From: Haemophilus parainfluenzae T3T1
Lineage (GTDB): Bacteria > Pseudomonadota > Gammaproteobacteria > Enterobacterales > Pasteurellaceae
NCBI RefSeq assembly: GCF_000210895.1
Contig: NC_015964.1
Span: forward strand, 186,001-250,000
Direction of reading: 5' to 3'
DNA length: 64,000 nt
Below are positions 31,298 through 41,517 of this stretch, in pieces (the first letter of the stretch is position 1; the number at the start of each line of letters is the position of its first letter). The notes below the pieces were generated by a model. It was given only the letters and a program-made list of their open reading frames with translations, was not told where the DNA came from and did no database searches. Made by a program: the position numbers and the translations under genes.

Positions 31298-31322
31298 TAA
31301 AAATGCCCGACAATTTCGGGCA
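31298..31322 (-). terminator. Terminator after the tautomerase gene
   Basis: GCCCGA (31305-31310) and TCGGGC (31316-31321), with ATTTTTAC following on the minus strand. Confidence 0.8.
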
Positions 31323-31345
31323 CTTTCATACAGGTTACGGCATGA

Positions 31346-31552
31346 TCACTTCATTGAACGTCGAGAAGTTACCGTTTTCCCTCCAATCCCCCAGTTATCC
31401 ATATCGACTTCGTCAATAACCACCACTGTCGTTTCGGGATTTTTGTTTAACACTTTCTGTAATAAATGGGTGACACCTTCAATTAACTCTGCTTTTTGTT
31501 TAGCTGTCGGCGCCTCTGCTCCACCGGTCACTTTAATATTGACATAGGGCAT
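31346..31552 (-). CDS. 4-oxalocrotonate tautomerase family protein
   Basis: 68 aa; Met is followed by Pro, the catalytic N-terminal base of this superfamily (MPYVNIKVTGG). The single beta-alpha-beta fold and VVIDEVDMDNWGIGG match small 4-OT-like subunits, which work as hexamers or dimers. The natural substrate is unknown. It follows nqrM and apbE on the same strand. Confidence 0.88.
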   Translation of the reverse strand: MPYVNIKVTGGAEAPTAKQKAELIEGVTHLLQKVLNKNPETTVVVIDEVDMDNWGIGGKTVTSRRSMK

Positions 31553-31582
31553 ACTGTTCTCTCATCACAACGTTAAATAGAA

Positions 31583-31843
31583 CTACTTCACTTCATAAAA
31601 TTGCGAATCATCGTCTTTCTTCGCAAATTTTTGTTCGTACTCAGCTTTGGCATTTTCATCGCCAGCATCTAATTTTTCTTGCAAAGTGTCACAAGGTTTA
31701 TCGCAATCACAGGCTTTGGCAATACCGAGTGAGGAAAGGCCTCCACAGCTACCTTTTAAAGCTTGTTTTTTAAAGATAAAGCCTACTGACATCAATACGA
31801 TAATTGCCACAAAAGCTAATAGGGTAAAAAATAACGTTTGCAT
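31583..31843 (-). CDS. nqrM: Na+-NQR maturation factor NqrM
   Basis: 86 aa with one N-terminal TM (about 5-24) and four Cys in GSCGG and ACDCDKPCDTL, the hallmark of NqrM (formerly DUF539). In Vibrio, NqrM is needed to deliver iron to the NqrD/NqrE site of the Na+-translocating NADH:quinone reductase. It lies two bases after apbE and near nqrABCDEF. Confidence 0.92.
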   Translation of the reverse strand: MQTLFFTLLAFVAIIVLMSVGFIFKKQALKGSCGGLSSLGIAKACDCDKPCDTLQEKLDAGDENAKAEYEQKFAKKDDDSQFYEVK

Positions 31844-31845
31844 GA

Positions 31846-32886
31846 TTATTCCTTATTTGCGAGTAATTTTTGGAAGGCTGACGACATTTTTGTTTCAAAG
31901 CCTTTTTCCGTTTTCATAATTAAATACACTGGAATATTTTCTTTCTCGGCCACTTCAAGTGCTTTATTTTCACCGAGTACAAATAAACCTGTAGATAAGC
32001 CATCAGCAGTCATCGAACTTGGTGCAAGCACGGTAATTGAGGCTAAATGATGCTGAATTGGATAACCTGTTTTTGGATCGATTTCATGAGCAAAGCGTTG
32101 ACCGTTTTCCTCAAAATAAATACGGTAATCGCCTGAGGTCGCCATCGCCATATTATTTAAACCAATCACTTCTTGAACGGCTCTTTCACCGGTATTATTC
32201 GGTTTTTCAATGGCGATTTGCCACGCTTTATTCTCGGGATTTTTACCTTTAGCGCGAATTTCCCCGCCAATTTCCACCATATAATTTTGCACGTGGTGTT
32301 GCTCTAATACATCCGCAACTTGATCCACCCCAAAGCCCTTAGCAATCGATGATAAATCAATATAAACTTGCGGTACTGCTTTACTTAATGTTGGGGTTTT
32401 ACCGCTCATATCAAGGTGAATCTTATCAATTCCCACCCAACTTTGACGTTCAGCAAGTTGCTCTGGGGTTGGCTTACGTTCTGGGCGTTTTTCTGGCCCA
32501 AAGCCCCATAAATTTACTACAGGCCCGACTGTCACATCCAATGAACCTTCAGTAACCTTATTTAAACGGATCGCTTCTTGTAATACTTTGGCAAAGTCAG
32601 CAGAGATTTCAATTGGCGTATTCACTTGCGTATTTTGATTAAAGCGACTTAATTCGGAATCGTTAATGTAAGTGGACATTTTCTGATTCACATCTTTTAA
32701 AACCACTTCAATCTGCTCATGTGTTTTTTCAGCATTTTCTTTAACTGAACCGTCATCAATGTAGCGGATATGGTAAGTGGTTCCCATGGTTTTGCCGCTA
32801 AGTGAAATAATTTCGGGATCTTTTTTACAAGCACTTAATGAACAAGCCAAAGCAATTACAATCAATCCGCTTAATATTTTTTTCAT
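31846..32886 (-). CDS. apbE: FAD:protein FMN transferase ApbE
   Basis: Periplasmic flavin transferase that attaches FMN covalently to Thr in NqrB and NqrC. 346 aa with lipoprotein signal (lipobox LSAC, Cys20). Family segments visible: GTTYHIRY, DVTVGPVVNLWGFG, DLSSIAKGFGVDQVAD, NYMVEIGGEIRAKG and AMATSGDYR. Placed directly after the nqr operon but separated by a terminator. Confidence 0.95.
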   Translation of the reverse strand: MKKILSGLIVIALACSLSACKKDPEIISLSGKTMGTTYHIRYIDDGSVKENAEKTHEQIEVVLKDVNQKMSTYINDSELSRFNQNTQVNTPIEISADFAKVLQEAIRLNKVTEGSLDVTVGPVVNLWGFGPEKRPERKPTPEQLAERQSWVGIDKIHLDMSGKTPTLSKAVPQVYIDLSSIAKGFGVDQVADVLEQHHVQNYMVEIGGEIRAKGKNPENKAWQIAIEKPNNTGERAVQEVIGLNNMAMATSGDYRIYFEENGQRFAHEIDPKTGYPIQHHLASITVLAPSSMTADGLSTGLFVLGENKALEVAEKENIPVYLIMKTEKGFETKMSSAFQKLLANKE

Positions 32887-32961
32887 CTATTCCTTCCTAA
32901 ATATATGAATTACAGGCAAACCGACGCGTCTATCAGCTTGCCTGTAATCCATCTTAAATAT

Positions 32962-32990
32962 TGACCGCACTTCATCACAAAGTGCGGTCA
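32962..32990 (-). terminator. Terminator of the nqr operon
   Basis: Inverted uptake-sequence hairpin, TGACCGCACTT against AAGTGCGGTCA, identical over 29 bases to the gdhA terminator at 20343-20371. Confidence 0.82.
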
Positions 32991-33018
32991 GTTTTAATGA
33001 TGTTTGGGTTAACTAAAA

Positions 33019-34254
33019 TCAACCACCGAAGTCATCTAATAAGATGTTTTCATCTTCAACACCGAGGTCTTTCAACATTTTGATTACCGCAGCGTTCATG
33101 ACTGGAGGTCCACACATGTAGTATTCACAATCTTCTGGTGCTTCATGATTTTTCAAGTAGTTTTCATAAAGTACGTTGTGAATAAAGCCAGTGTAACCTG
33201 TCCAGTTATCTTCTGGTAACGGATCAGATAATGCCACGTGCCATGTAAAGTTTGGATTTTCTGCTTGAAGCTGATCAAAATCTTCTACATAGAACATTTC
33301 ACGTTTAGAACGTGCACCATACCAGAATGACATTTTACGTTTAGAGTGTAAACGTTTTAATTGGTCAAAGATATGAGAACGCATTGGTGCCATACCTGCA
33401 CCACCACCGATGAAGACCATTTCATTGTCAGTTTCTTTCGCAAAGAATTCACCGAATGGACCAGAAATTGTCACTTTATCACCCGCTTTTAATGACCAAA
33501 TGTACGAAGACATTTGACCTGGAGGTGCATCAGGTTGACGTGGTGGAGGCGTTGCAATACGCACGTTAAGCATAATGATGCCTTTCTCTTCTGGGTATGA
33601 AGCCATAGAATAAGCACGGATAATATGCTCGTCTACTTTAGACACGTAACGCCATAAATCGTATTTGTCCCAATCTTCGTGGTATTCTTCTGGAATATCA
33701 AAATCTTTATAGTAAACCGTATGTGGATCAGCTTCGATTTGGATATAACCACCCGCACGGAAAGGTACTTCTTCGCCTTCAGGAATCGCTAATTTAAGCT
33801 CTTTAATGAAGGTTGCTTTGTTATCATTAGAAATAACAGTACATTCCCATTTTTTCACGCCGAAGATTTCTTCTGGAAGTTCAACGTCCATATTGCCTTT
33901 TACATTCACTTGGCAAGCTAAACGATAACCTTCTTTTGCTTCACGTTTATTAATGTGAGAAAGTTCGGTTGGTAAAATTTCACCACCGCCACTTTTCACT
34001 TTCACGACACATTGACCACAAGAGCCACCACCACCACAAGCAGAAGAAACGAAAATACCTTTACTTGCTAATGCACCAAGTAATTTGCCACCAGCAGGTA
34101 AGGTGATCGCTTTTTCAGGATCGTCATTAATAGTAATGGTGATATCACCAGAATCCACTAATTTTGATTTAGCGAATAAAATAATCGCAACGAGCACTAA
34201 AAGGATAACCGTAAATGCCGCAACACCTAATAATAAAATTGAAGATTCGCTCAT
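33019..34254 (-). CDS. nqrF: Na+-translocating NADH:quinone reductase subunit F
   Basis: Electron input module: oxidises NADH via FAD and passes electrons through a 2Fe-2S centre. N-terminal TM about 5-27; plant-type ferredoxin Cys73, Cys79, Cys82 ([12 protein letters not shown]) and Cys114. FAD-binding RAYSMASYP and NAD-binding [14 protein letters not shown] and YMCGPPVM are present. 411 aa. Confidence 0.97.
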   Translation of the reverse strand: MSESSILLLGVAAFTVILLVLVAIILFAKSKLVDSGDITITINDDPEKAITLPAGGKLLGALASKGIFVSSACGGGGSCGQCVVKVKSGGGEILPTELSHINKREAKEGYRLACQVNVKGNMDVELPEEIFGVKKWECTVISNDNKATFIKELKLAIPEGEEVPFRAGGYIQIEADPHTVYYKDFDIPEEYHEDWDKYDLWRYVSKVDEHIIRAYSMASYPEEKGIIMLNVRIATPPPRQPDAPPGQMSSYIWSLKAGDKVTISGPFGEFFAKETDNEMVFIGGGAGMAPMRSHIFDQLKRLHSKRKMSFWYGARSKREMFYVEDFDQLQAENPNFTWHVALSDPLPEDNWTGYTGFIHNVLYENYLKNHEAPEDCEYYMCGPPVMNAAVIKMLKDLGVEDENILLDDFGG

Positions 34255-34264
34255 TTATGCCTCC

Positions 34265-34861
34265 TTATAACTGAATACCAGAGAATGACATAAAGCCAAG
34301 CGCCATCAAGCCTGCAGTGATAAAGGTAATCCCTAATCCTTTTAAGCCTGCCGGTACATCGGCATATTTCATTTTTTCGGTTAAGCCTGCAAGCGCAACG
34401 ATTGCTAACATCCAACCAAGCCCTGCACCCACACCATAAACTGCAGATTCTGCAAAAGTGTATTCACGTTGTACCGCAAAAGATACACCACCAAAGATCG
34501 CACAGTTTACGGCGATAAGTGGAAGGAAGATACCTAATGCGTTATAAAGTGCGGGGAAGAATTTATCTAAAGTCATTTCAAGAATTTGAACGATACCCGC
34601 GATAATCCCGATAAACGTAATAAAGCTTAAGAAGGATAAATCTACCCCTTCAACTAAGGCGCTATCTTTTAACACATGTTCGAACACAAATTGGTTCGCC
34701 GGCACAGAAATACCAAGCACCACTGTTACTGCAACCCCTAAGCCGAATGCTGTTGACACTTTTTTCGATACGGCAAGGAAAGTACACATCCCTAAGAAGA
34801 AAGAAAGCGCCATATTTTCAATGAAGATCGCCTTCACAAATAGGCTAATATAATGTTCCAT
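34265..34861 (-). CDS. nqrE: Na+-NQR subunit E
   Basis: 198 aa, six TM segments, start [32 protein letters not shown]. NqrE and NqrD are inverted-topology homologues that hold an iron centre at their interface; the Cys in LGMCTF and the later AVNCAIFGG fit the known ligands. Confidence 0.96.
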   Translation of the reverse strand: MEHYISLFVKAIFIENMALSFFLGMCTFLAVSKKVSTAFGLGVAVTVVLGISVPANQFVFEHVLKDSALVEGVDLSFLSFITFIGIIAGIVQILEMTLDKFFPALYNALGIFLPLIAVNCAIFGGVSFAVQREYTFAESAVYGVGAGLGWMLAIVALAGLTEKMKYADVPAGLKGLGITFITAGLMALGFMSFSGIQL

Positions 34862-34864
34862 TGA

Positions 34865-35494
34865 TTATTTCTCCTGTTGCTCAGGTTTCCACGTTCTTAA
34901 GCCCCAAATAACGAAGCCAATAATAAAGAACGCACTTGGTGCAAGAAGGAATAAACCGTTTGGTTGATACCAACCACCGTCTTGAATTGTTTGGAATACA
35001 GGGAAACCAAATAAACGACCAGAACCGATTAGTTCACGTAATGTTGCAACAATTAATAAGATCGCACCATAACCTAAACCGTTACCGATACCATCAACAA
35101 AGCTTTCTAGCGGAGGTGATTTCATCGCAAACGCTTCTGCGCGTCCCATTACGATACAGTTTGTAATGATAAGACCAACGAATACAGAAAGTTGTTTAGA
35201 TAAACCATAAGCATAAGCTTTTAGTACTTGGTCAACTAAGATTACTAAAGATGCGATAATCGCCAGTTGCACAATGATACGGATACTATTTGGAATATAG
35301 TTACGAATCAATGAAATGAACAAACTGGAGAAACCGGTTACCAAACTTACCGCAATCGCCATAACGATCGCGGTTTGTAATTGGGTCGTTACCGCTAATG
35401 CAGAACAGATACCCAAAATTTGCAAGGCAATCGGGTTATTTTTAACAATAGGATCGAATAAAAGACCTTTTAAGTTTACTTTTGCATCAGCCAT
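34865..35494 (-). CDS. nqrD: Na+-NQR subunit D
   Basis: 209 aa, six TM segments, with [13 protein letters not shown] and [15 protein letters not shown] carrying the two iron-ligating Cys of the NqrD/E pair. The ATG overlaps the nqrC stop by one base (TAATG), indicating translational coupling. Confidence 0.96.
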   Translation of the reverse strand: MADAKVNLKGLLFDPIVKNNPIALQILGICSALAVTTQLQTAIVMAIAVSLVTGFSSLFISLIRNYIPNSIRIIVQLAIIASLVILVDQVLKAYAYGLSKQLSVFVGLIITNCIVMGRAEAFAMKSPPLESFVDGIGNGLGYGAILLIVATLRELIGSGRLFGFPVFQTIQDGGWYQPNGLFLLAPSAFFIIGFVIWGLRTWKPEQQEK

Positions 35495-36285
35495 TATTTG
35501 ATTTCTCCTGCTTTAAATTTCGCTAAGAATGGACCAAAGCCATTTTGGCTGAACCAATAATCAAATGAACCTTGAACACCGTTACTGGTTAAAGTTGCAC
35601 CTGATAAACCATCTACACCGTGCTCTTTATCTGCAGCAGAGCTACCTTTATAGATTTTGAATTTTTGGTTACCTTGTTCATCGAATAATTTTTTATCAAC
35701 GAACTGTGCTTGCCAACGTGGGTTCGCAATTTCGCCCCCAAGACCAGCTGTTTCACCTTGATCATAGTAAGTAATACCTTTGATGGTATTTGCATCTGGT
35801 GCAACAGAAACAAAGCCATACATGGTTGACCATAAACCACGGCCATACATTGGTAATACCACTTGGGTTACATTGCCTTGTTCATCTTTTACAAGATAAA
35901 CACGTGCTTGATTTGCACGAACCTTGATTCCGGCTTTATCTGCCTCAGCTGGGATAGCTTGGCTCTTAGCTGGATCTTTAACGGCATCTTTAGGTTCAAA
36001 TTTATTAATTTCTTCTGCTGAAGCTTGAACGTAATCACCACTTTGCAAATCAACTAAACGTGGTTCAATAAATTTGCTGTAAGTGTCTTTAATTACTGAT
36101 GCATTATCTTCTTTCATTAAGCCAGCAACAGTTAAAATGTTACGTTGAACGTCGAGTGCTTTTTGTTCATCTTGTTTGGATTTTAATGCTACTGCAGCAC
36201 CAGAAACCACGATAGAACACACTAAACTTAGCAACACAACAACGGTAACTGTACCGCTAACGCTATCTTTATTAAATTTAGCCAT
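35494..36285 (-). CDS. nqrC: Na+-NQR subunit C
   Basis: The start is the ATG at 36285 (263 aa, [21 protein letters not shown]) behind GGAG; a longer frame to 36360 only reads nqrB in another frame. One N-terminal TM, then a periplasmic FMN-binding domain. The covalent-FMN Thr is in [13 protein letters not shown], the ApbE target motif. The start overlaps the nqrB stop by eight bases. Confidence 0.96.
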   Translation of the reverse strand: MAKFNKDSVSGTVTVVVLLSLVCSIVVSGAAVALKSKQDEQKALDVQRNILTVAGLMKEDNASVIKDTYSKFIEPRLVDLQSGDYVQASAEEINKFEPKDAVKDPAKSQAIPAEADKAGIKVRANQARVYLVKDEQGNVTQVVLPMYGRGLWSTMYGFVSVAPDANTIKGITYYDQGETAGLGGEIANPRWQAQFVDKKLFDEQGNQKFKIYKGSSAADKEHGVDGLSGATLTSNGVQGSFDYWFSQNGFGPFLAKFKAGEIK

Positions 36286-37513
36286 TTGTTCTTGCTCTCC
36301 GACGTTTGATATTTGCTTGAACCACGATGTAGTCGAAAATTGGTGCAAATAAGTTTGCAAATAAAATCGCTAACATCATCCCTTCTGGATAAGCTGGGTT
36401 CACTGTACGAATTAATACCGCCATCACGCCAATTAACGCACCGTACCACCATTTACCCGTGTTGGTAAATGAAGCTGATACTGGGTCGGTTGCCATAAAG
36501 ATCATACCAAGTGCAAAACCACCTAATACAAAGTGCCAATGCCAAGGCATTGAGAACATTTGGTTAGAATCAGAACCGATTAAGTTGAATAAGGTTGCTG
36601 TACCAATCATACCGATCATGACACCAGCCATAATGCGCCAAGAAGCAATTCGAGTGAATACAATCACTGCACCACCGATTAATAACGCAAGGGTTGAAAC
36701 CTCACCCATTGAACCAGGGATATTACCAATGAAGGCATCCATCCAAGTAATAGGTTGACCGGTTACCGTGTGTTGTAATGCAGCTTGACCACCTTGAGAC
36801 CATTGTGAAAGTGCGGTTGCGCCTGAGAAACCATCTGCAGCAGTCCATACTAAGTCACCGGAAATTTGAGCCGGATAAGCGAAGAATAAGAATGCACGAC
36901 CAGCAAGTGCAGGGTTCATAAAGTTACGACCTACACCACCAAAGATTTCTTTCGCAACCACGATACCAAAGGTGATACCTAGTGCGGCTTGCCATAATGG
37001 CAATGTTGGTGGAACGATTAACGCAAATAAAATGGTTGAAACGAACATCCCTTCATTTACTTCATGACCACGCACCACTGAGAATAATAATTCCCAAATT
37101 GTACAAACGGTAAATACCACTAAGTAAATTGGTAAGAAGAAGATCGCCCCTAACGCCATTTTTGAGCCCCAAGTTGCATTATTGGTTAAATCTAAACCTA
37201 ATGAACTTGCAAGCGCATAGTGCCAATCGTTAGCAATTAATTGATCTAAATTGCCTAATTGATTTAAGGCAGGGATCGCTTGGTTACCCACATTGTACAT
37301 CCCATAGAAAATCGCTGGGAACAACGCAAGGAAAACCGTAATCATCATACGTTTTGAGTCTAACGCATCACGAACGTGTGTGTTTTTGTGCGTTACCGTA
37401 CCTGGTGTATAAAGCAAGGTATAAATCGATTCAAAGACCGGATAAAGCTTGCTGTATTTACCACCTGGTAAAAACGCGGGTTCCATTTTTTCAAAAAGAT
37501 TTTTTAAACCCAT
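36278..37513 (-). CDS. nqrB: Na+-NQR subunit B
   Basis: Main Na+-channel subunit, 411 aa with about ten TM segments. Start [20 protein letters not shown]. The covalent-FMN Thr lies in [12 protein letters not shown]; riboflavin and quinone also bind this subunit. Ends with a short basic tail, KRRRARTNG. Confidence 0.97.
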   Translation of the reverse strand: MGLKNLFEKMEPAFLPGGKYSKLYPVFESIYTLLYTPGTVTHKNTHVRDALDSKRMMITVFLALFPAIFYGMYNVGNQAIPALNQLGNLDQLIANDWHYALASSLGLDLTNNATWGSKMALGAIFFLPIYLVVFTVCTIWELLFSVVRGHEVNEGMFVSTILFALIVPPTLPLWQAALGITFGIVVAKEIFGGVGRNFMNPALAGRAFLFFAYPAQISGDLVWTAADGFSGATALSQWSQGGQAALQHTVTGQPITWMDAFIGNIPGSMGEVSTLALLIGGAVIVFTRIASWRIMAGVMIGMIGTATLFNLIGSDSNQMFSMPWHWHFVLGGFALGMIFMATDPVSASFTNTGKWWYGALIGVMAVLIRTVNPAYPEGMMLAILFANLFAPIFDYIVVQANIKRRRARTNG

Positions 37514-37515
37514 TT

Positions 37516-38859
37516 TTAACCTTCCTTCTCAATCTTATCTAATACTTGACGCAAGATTGAACCGTATTCATATTTGCCCGGGCAAACGAAAGAACATAAT
37601 GCTAAGTCTTCTTCATCTAATTCAAGACAACCTAACGCTTGTGCACCATCGGTATCGCCCACGATTAAATCACGTAATAATAATGTCGGTAAAATATCCA
37701 ACGGCATTACGCGCTCATAGCTACCGATTGGTACCATTGCACGCTCACCACCATTTTCTGCAGTAGTGAAATTGAATAATTTCTTACCAAAGTGACCTAA
37801 TACGGTACGGGTAATCGAATATTTGTTCGATTGTGGTGTGATCCAACCTAAGAACTCTTTCTCATTACCTTCTGCAATCACAGAAACTTGTAATGCATAA
37901 CGACCCAAATAGTCGTGAGCATCTTTTGCTGTTTGACCACAAAGCACAGAACCAGAAATCACACGGTTATTACCGTCTTTTAACTCACCTGCCGTTAATT
38001 GAGAAAGGTTAGCACCGATTACGGTACGAACTAAACGAGGCTCTTTCACTTGCGGACCCGCAAGAGAAATAATGCGTTCTAAATAAAGTTCGCCCGTAGT
38101 GAATAATTTACCTACAGCAATCACATCTTGGTAATTGATATGCCATACGGTTTTATTCACACCAACTGGATCGATAAAGTGAATATGAGTACCTACTAAA
38201 CCAGCAGGATGAACACCACCAAAATCATGTACTTTTAGGTTAGGTAAATCCACGGTTGGGATATTGCTATCACCCGCTTTACATAAATTTAATGGTTTAT
38301 TTGGGAATAGACGACTTAATACTGTTAAACCGTCAATAAAATCTTGCCAATGCTCTTTTAACACCACCTCTGGATTTGCTGCCAAAGGATTGGTATCCAT
38401 CGCATTTACAAACAGAGAAGAAGGTTCTGCATCTAAGGCAGGCACTTTGCTGAACGGACGGGTGCGGAACGCTGTCCACAAACCGGATTCAACGAGGTTT
38501 TGTTTAACTTGTTCAGAAGAAAGCGTATTGAGCTCACCTGCGTTATATTTAGCGAAAGTAACTTGATCGTTACCTTGCACCTCAATGACCACAGATTGTA
38601 ATACACGTTTTTCGCCACGATTAATTACAGTGATAGTACCACTTGCAGGGGCTGTGAAAACCACTCCAGGGTTTTTCTTGTCTTCAAAAAGCACTTGGCC
38701 TTTTTTCACAACATCGCCTTCACGTACCTTCATAGAAGGACGCATACCCACATACTCTTCACCAAGAATCGCAACCTGATTCACAGCGTTACCGCTATGG
38801 ATTACTTGTGCTGGTTTTCCTGCAATAGGAAGATCCAAGCCTTTTTTGATTGTAATCAT
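37516..38859 (-). CDS. nqrA: Na+-NQR subunit A
   Basis: 447 aa, soluble, starting [21 protein letters not shown], the NqrA/RnfC-type opening. It contributes to ubiquinone binding at the cytoplasmic face. First gene of nqrABCDEF, with intergenic gaps of no more than ten bases or overlaps throughout, so a single transcript is expected. Confidence 0.97.
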   Translation of the reverse strand: MITIKKGLDLPIAGKPAQVIHSGNAVNQVAILGEEYVGMRPSMKVREGDVVKKGQVLFEDKKNPGVVFTAPASGTITVINRGEKRVLQSVVIEVQGNDQVTFAKYNAGELNTLSSEQVKQNLVESGLWTAFRTRPFSKVPALDAEPSSLFVNAMDTNPLAANPEVVLKEHWQDFIDGLTVLSRLFPNKPLNLCKAGDSNIPTVDLPNLKVHDFGGVHPAGLVGTHIHFIDPVGVNKTVWHINYQDVIAVGKLFTTGELYLERIISLAGPQVKEPRLVRTVIGANLSQLTAGELKDGNNRVISGSVLCGQTAKDAHDYLGRYALQVSVIAEGNEKEFLGWITPQSNKYSITRTVLGHFGKKLFNFTTAENGGERAMVPIGSYERVMPLDILPTLLLRDLIVGDTDGAQALGCLELDEEDLALCSFVCPGKYEYGSILRQVLDKIEKEG

Positions 38860-39018
38860 ACTGTTTGCACTACTTTTCTAGGTTAAAAACACGATTGCGA
38901 TTAAAGCATACACTCTAAAAGCAATCTCACGATTGAGCGTGACCAGAAAACACTTTTAAGATCAAAGCGTTATTAACTGACACATAAATTCAAAAACTCA
39001 AATCTGTTTAATTCCTCG

Positions 39019-39180
39019 ATGAGTAAGAAATTACTTACACAACCAGAAATTGAAATTCGAAAATTAAAAGCGCCTTATTCTATCGAAAAATGGGCTTTTA
39101 TTCCACTTTACGCCCTTACTTTTTGTGAAATATTTGTGAACCTTTTAGACTCATACTTATTAGGAGTTAGAAATAAATAG
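39019..39180 (+). CDS. Possible small membrane protein, 53 aa
   Basis: An open frame in the 400-bp gap between nqrA and bolA: MSKKLLTQPEIEIRKLKAPY followed by a hydrophobic stretch (WAFIPLYALTFCEIFVNLL). The composition looks protein-like, but the ATG lacks a clear ribosome site and the nqr promoter must lie in the same gap on the other strand. It could also be the relic of a longer gene. The remainder of the gap holds two small hairpins (38930-38944 and 39022-39037) and the bolA terminator. Confidence 0.25.
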   Translation: MSKKLLTQPEIEIRKLKAPYSIEKWAFIPLYALTFCEIFVNLLDSYLLGVRNK

Positions 39181-39185
39181 GAATT

Positions 39186-39224
39186 AAAAATAAAAAAGAG
39201 AGAATGTCTCTTACCTTCTCTCTT
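39186..39224 (-). terminator. Terminator after bolA
   Basis: AAGAGAGAA (39196-39204) and TTCTCTCTT (39216-39224), followed on the minus strand by TTTTATTTTTAA. Confidence 0.85.
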
Positions 39225-39261
39225 CTTATGAAAATCTAATATAGGGAACGTAAGGAAATAC

Positions 39262-39573
39262 TTACTGTCCAACACCAAGACAATTTGGTGATTTTGGAAA
39301 TGCTTCACCTAGACTCTCCCATTCGCTTTTTGTATAGAGGTGAAGAGCTAATGCGTGAATGCCATTTTTTAAATCATCGGCAAAAAGTTGGTAAAGTTTT
39401 TGGTGACGCTGCACCTTGCGCATGCCTTCAAAAGCATCGCTGACAATCACTAATTTAAAATGAGAATCGGCTCCACGACCGGAACTGTGCATATGGCTTT
39501 CATTTTCCACGGTGGCAAAGTGCGGTTGAAATTCGGTTTGAATTCTCTCTAATAATTCTTGCTGTTTTGACAT
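39262..39573 (-). CDS. bolA: BolA family protein
   Basis: The start is the ATG at 39573 (103 aa, MSKQQELLERIQTEFQPHFA) behind GGGAG; the ORF upstream of it has no support. BolA-fold segments HMHSSGRGADSHFKLVIVS and RHQKLYQLFADDL with the conserved His residues are present. BolA works with monothiol glutaredoxins in iron-sulfur trafficking and as a morphogene in E. coli. Its C-terminus (NCLGVGQ) is of usual type. Confidence 0.93.
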   Translation of the reverse strand: MSKQQELLERIQTEFQPHFATVENESHMHSSGRGADSHFKLVIVSDAFEGMRKVQRHQKLYQLFADDLKNGIHALALHLYTKSEWESLGEAFPKSPNCLGVGQ

Positions 39574-39657
39574 AAATAAACTCCCTAACTTTTTGCTATA
39601 CATTCAGCGTTAAGTTTGTAAGAATAACACAAATTAACCTAATTCAATGAGGAAATT

Positions 39658-40257
39658 ATGAAAGTAACAAACAAAATCAAAGTATTATCAACAATGACGT
39701 TGGCGGCTGCGACATTATTTTTAGCAGGTTGCCAAGCGCAATCTAATACCTTAACTTTTACCCCTCAATCGCCAACTGCATCAATGAATATTAACCAATC
39801 AGCAGTGGTAACAGTTAATACTCGTGATTCTCGTCCACAACAAGAAATTGCAACTTATACTAAATCAGGTGAGCTGATTAAATTAAACGCCTCACCAAGC
39901 GTCACTCAACTTTTCCAACAAGTGATGCAACAAAATTTAGTCAGCAAAGGGTTCCGTATCGGGCAAGCTAATAATGCAAATGCTGGTGTAACCGTTGAAG
40001 TGAAAGAATTCAATACTCACGTAGATCAGGGTAATTTACGTTATACCTTGAACAGCAAAATTCAAGCAGTTGTTTATGTACAAGGTCCACGCGGACAATA
40101 CAACAAAACCTTTAATGCGACCCGTTCACAATCTGGCGCATTTAATGCGAGCAATGATGAAATTCAAAAAGTGTTAGGCGAAACCTTCAAAGATATTGTT
40201 AATAATATTTATCAAGATCAAGAAGTTACTAACGCAATTAATCAATATACTAATTAA
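39658..40257 (+). CDS. YajG family lipoprotein
   Basis: 199 aa with lipobox LAGC (Cys25) after a hydrophobic signal. The mature part matches the YajG (uncharacterised lipoprotein) family layout: [22 protein letters not shown] early, and [15 protein letters not shown] in the middle. In E. coli yajG also neighbours bolA, divergently, as here. Function unknown. Confidence 0.88.
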   Translation: MKVTNKIKVLSTMTLAAATLFLAGCQAQSNTLTFTPQSPTASMNINQSAVVTVNTRDSRPQQEIATYTKSGELIKLNASPSVTQLFQQVMQQNLVSKGFRIGQANNANAGVTVEVKEFNTHVDQGNLRYTLNSKIQAVVYVQGPRGQYNKTFNATRSQSGAFNASNDEIQKVLGETFKDIVNNIYQDQEVTNAINQYTN

Positions 40258-40287
40258 TTAAAAGTGCCATGTCCTTTTCAATAATAC

Positions 40288-40316
40288 TTGACGAAAGCGC
40301 CTTTCAAGCGTAACAT
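40288..40316 (+). promoter_or_regulatory. Strong candidate corA promoter
   Basis: TTGACG (40288-40293), exact 17-bp spacer, TAACAT (40311-40316). Transcription would start near 40323, leaving a leader of about 245 nt before corA. Confidence 0.7.
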
Positions 40317-40349
40317 TCGCCCGATTTTTTAACGAGAAGGACACACACT

Positions 40350-40385
40350 TTGGACAGTCATAGTCGATACCGAATATCGCTTTAG
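40350..40385 (+). CDS. Possible corA leader peptide, 11 codons
   Basis: TTG start with GAGAAGG nine bases upstream; it reads MDSHSRYRISL and then TAG. The stop codon ends one base before hairpin A of the corA leader, the layout of a translated control ORF. In Salmonella the corA leader is reported to contain a short ORF (corL) controlling Rho-dependent termination; equivalence here is inference. Confidence 0.4.
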   Translation: MDSHSRYRISL

Positions 40386-40430
40386 ACTCTCGCCTCTTAT
40401 CAGCGAGAGTTCGCTGGTAATCAATTTACC
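40386..40430 (+). promoter_or_regulatory. Competing hairpins in the corA leader
   Basis: Hairpin A: ACTCTCGC (40386-40393) with GCGAGAGT (40403-40410). Hairpin B: CAGCGA (40401-40406) with TCGCTG (40411-40416). They share 40401-40410 and cannot coexist. A weak third stem (GGTAA/TTACC) follows. No intrinsic terminator is visible, so Rho or translation would be the output. The rest of the 312-bp gap holds one USS and no gene. Confidence 0.55.
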
Positions 40431-40569
40431 TTTCTTCGGCATCTTTTATCGAACGAAACCCATTTTTAAAACATACAAAAATTTGACCGCACTTTTCTCT
40501 AGTGCCAATTTCGTTTGATCTTTTTTTGTTCACTGTTGGATCTTCATAATCCCAAAAGGAGTATGACCA

Positions 40570-41517
40570 ATGATTAACGCTTTTGCCATTAACGATTCCC
40601 GTTTGCTTCGTATTGATGACGAACCAGCCGAGCTCAGTTCTGCTATTTGGTTAGATTTACTGGAGCCGACAGGGGAAGAACGTGAAATGCTGCAAGAAGG
40701 CTTAGGACAAAGTCTCGCCTCATTCCTCGAATTAGAAGACATCGAGGCATCCGCGCGTTTCTTCGAAGACGAAGACGGTTTACACTTGCACTCATTCTTC
40801 TATTGTGAAGACGAAGAAAACTACGCTGACCTCGCAAGCGTGGCATTTACTATCCGTGATGGTCGTCTATTTACCTTGCGTGATCGTGAGTTACCGGCAT
40901 TCCGTTTATATCGTATGCGTTCCCGTAGTCAACGCTTATTAGAATGCAATGCGTATGAAGTTTTGCTCGACTTATTTGAAACCAAAATTGAGCAATTAGC
41001 GGATGTTATCGAAAACGTTTATGCGGATTTAGAAAAATTAAGTCGTGTAATTCTAAACGGTACGCAAGATGAAGCTTTCGATGAAGCCTTAAATACCCTA
41101 ACAGAACAAGAAGATACCAGTTCTAAAGTGCGTTTGTGTTTGATGGATACACAACGTGCATTGGGTTTCTTGGTGCGTAAAACACGTTTACCGGCTAATC
41201 AGTTAGAACAAGCTCGTGAAATCTTACGAGATATCGAATCCTTGCAACCGCATAATGAGTCTTTATTCCAAAAAGTAAACTTTTTAATGCAGGCGGCAAT
41301 GGGTTATATTAATATCGAGCAGAATAAAATCATGAAATTCTTCTCGGTGGTGTCTGTGATGTTCCTACCGGCAACACTTGTGGCATCCACTTACGGAATG
41401 AACTTTGAATTTATGCCGGAGCTTCATTTTAAATATGGCTATCCAATGGCTATTGGCTTAATGATTGGTGCGGCACTTACACCTTACATCTATTTCAAAC
41501 GGAAAGGTTGGTTATAA
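40570..41517 (+). CDS. corA: Magnesium/cobalt transporter CorA
   Basis: Pentameric Mg2+ channel of the inner membrane. 315 aa: large acidic cytoplasmic N-domain, long stalk helix, two C-terminal TMs. The selectivity motif [10 protein letters not shown] lies between them, and the basic tail FKRKGWL closes it. AAGGAG precedes the ATG by nine bases. Confidence 0.96.
   Translation: MINAFAINDSRLLRIDDEPAELSSAIWLDLLEPTGEEREMLQEGLGQSLASFLELEDIEASARFFEDEDGLHLHSFFYCEDEENYADLASVAFTIRDGRLFTLRDRELPAFRLYRMRSRSQRLLECNAYEVLLDLFETKIEQLADVIENVYADLEKLSRVILNGTQDEAFDEALNTLTEQEDTSSKVRLCLMDTQRALGFLVRKTRLPANQLEQAREILRDIESLQPHNESLFQKVNFLMQAAMGYINIEQNKIMKFFSVVSVMFLPATLVASTYGMNFEFMPELHFKYGYPMAIGLMIGAALTPYIYFKRKGWL

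Noticed and set aside
36286-36360. N-terminal extension of nqrC
   Set aside because: It overlaps nqrB coding and lacks family similarity; the ATG at 36285 has GGAG upstream.
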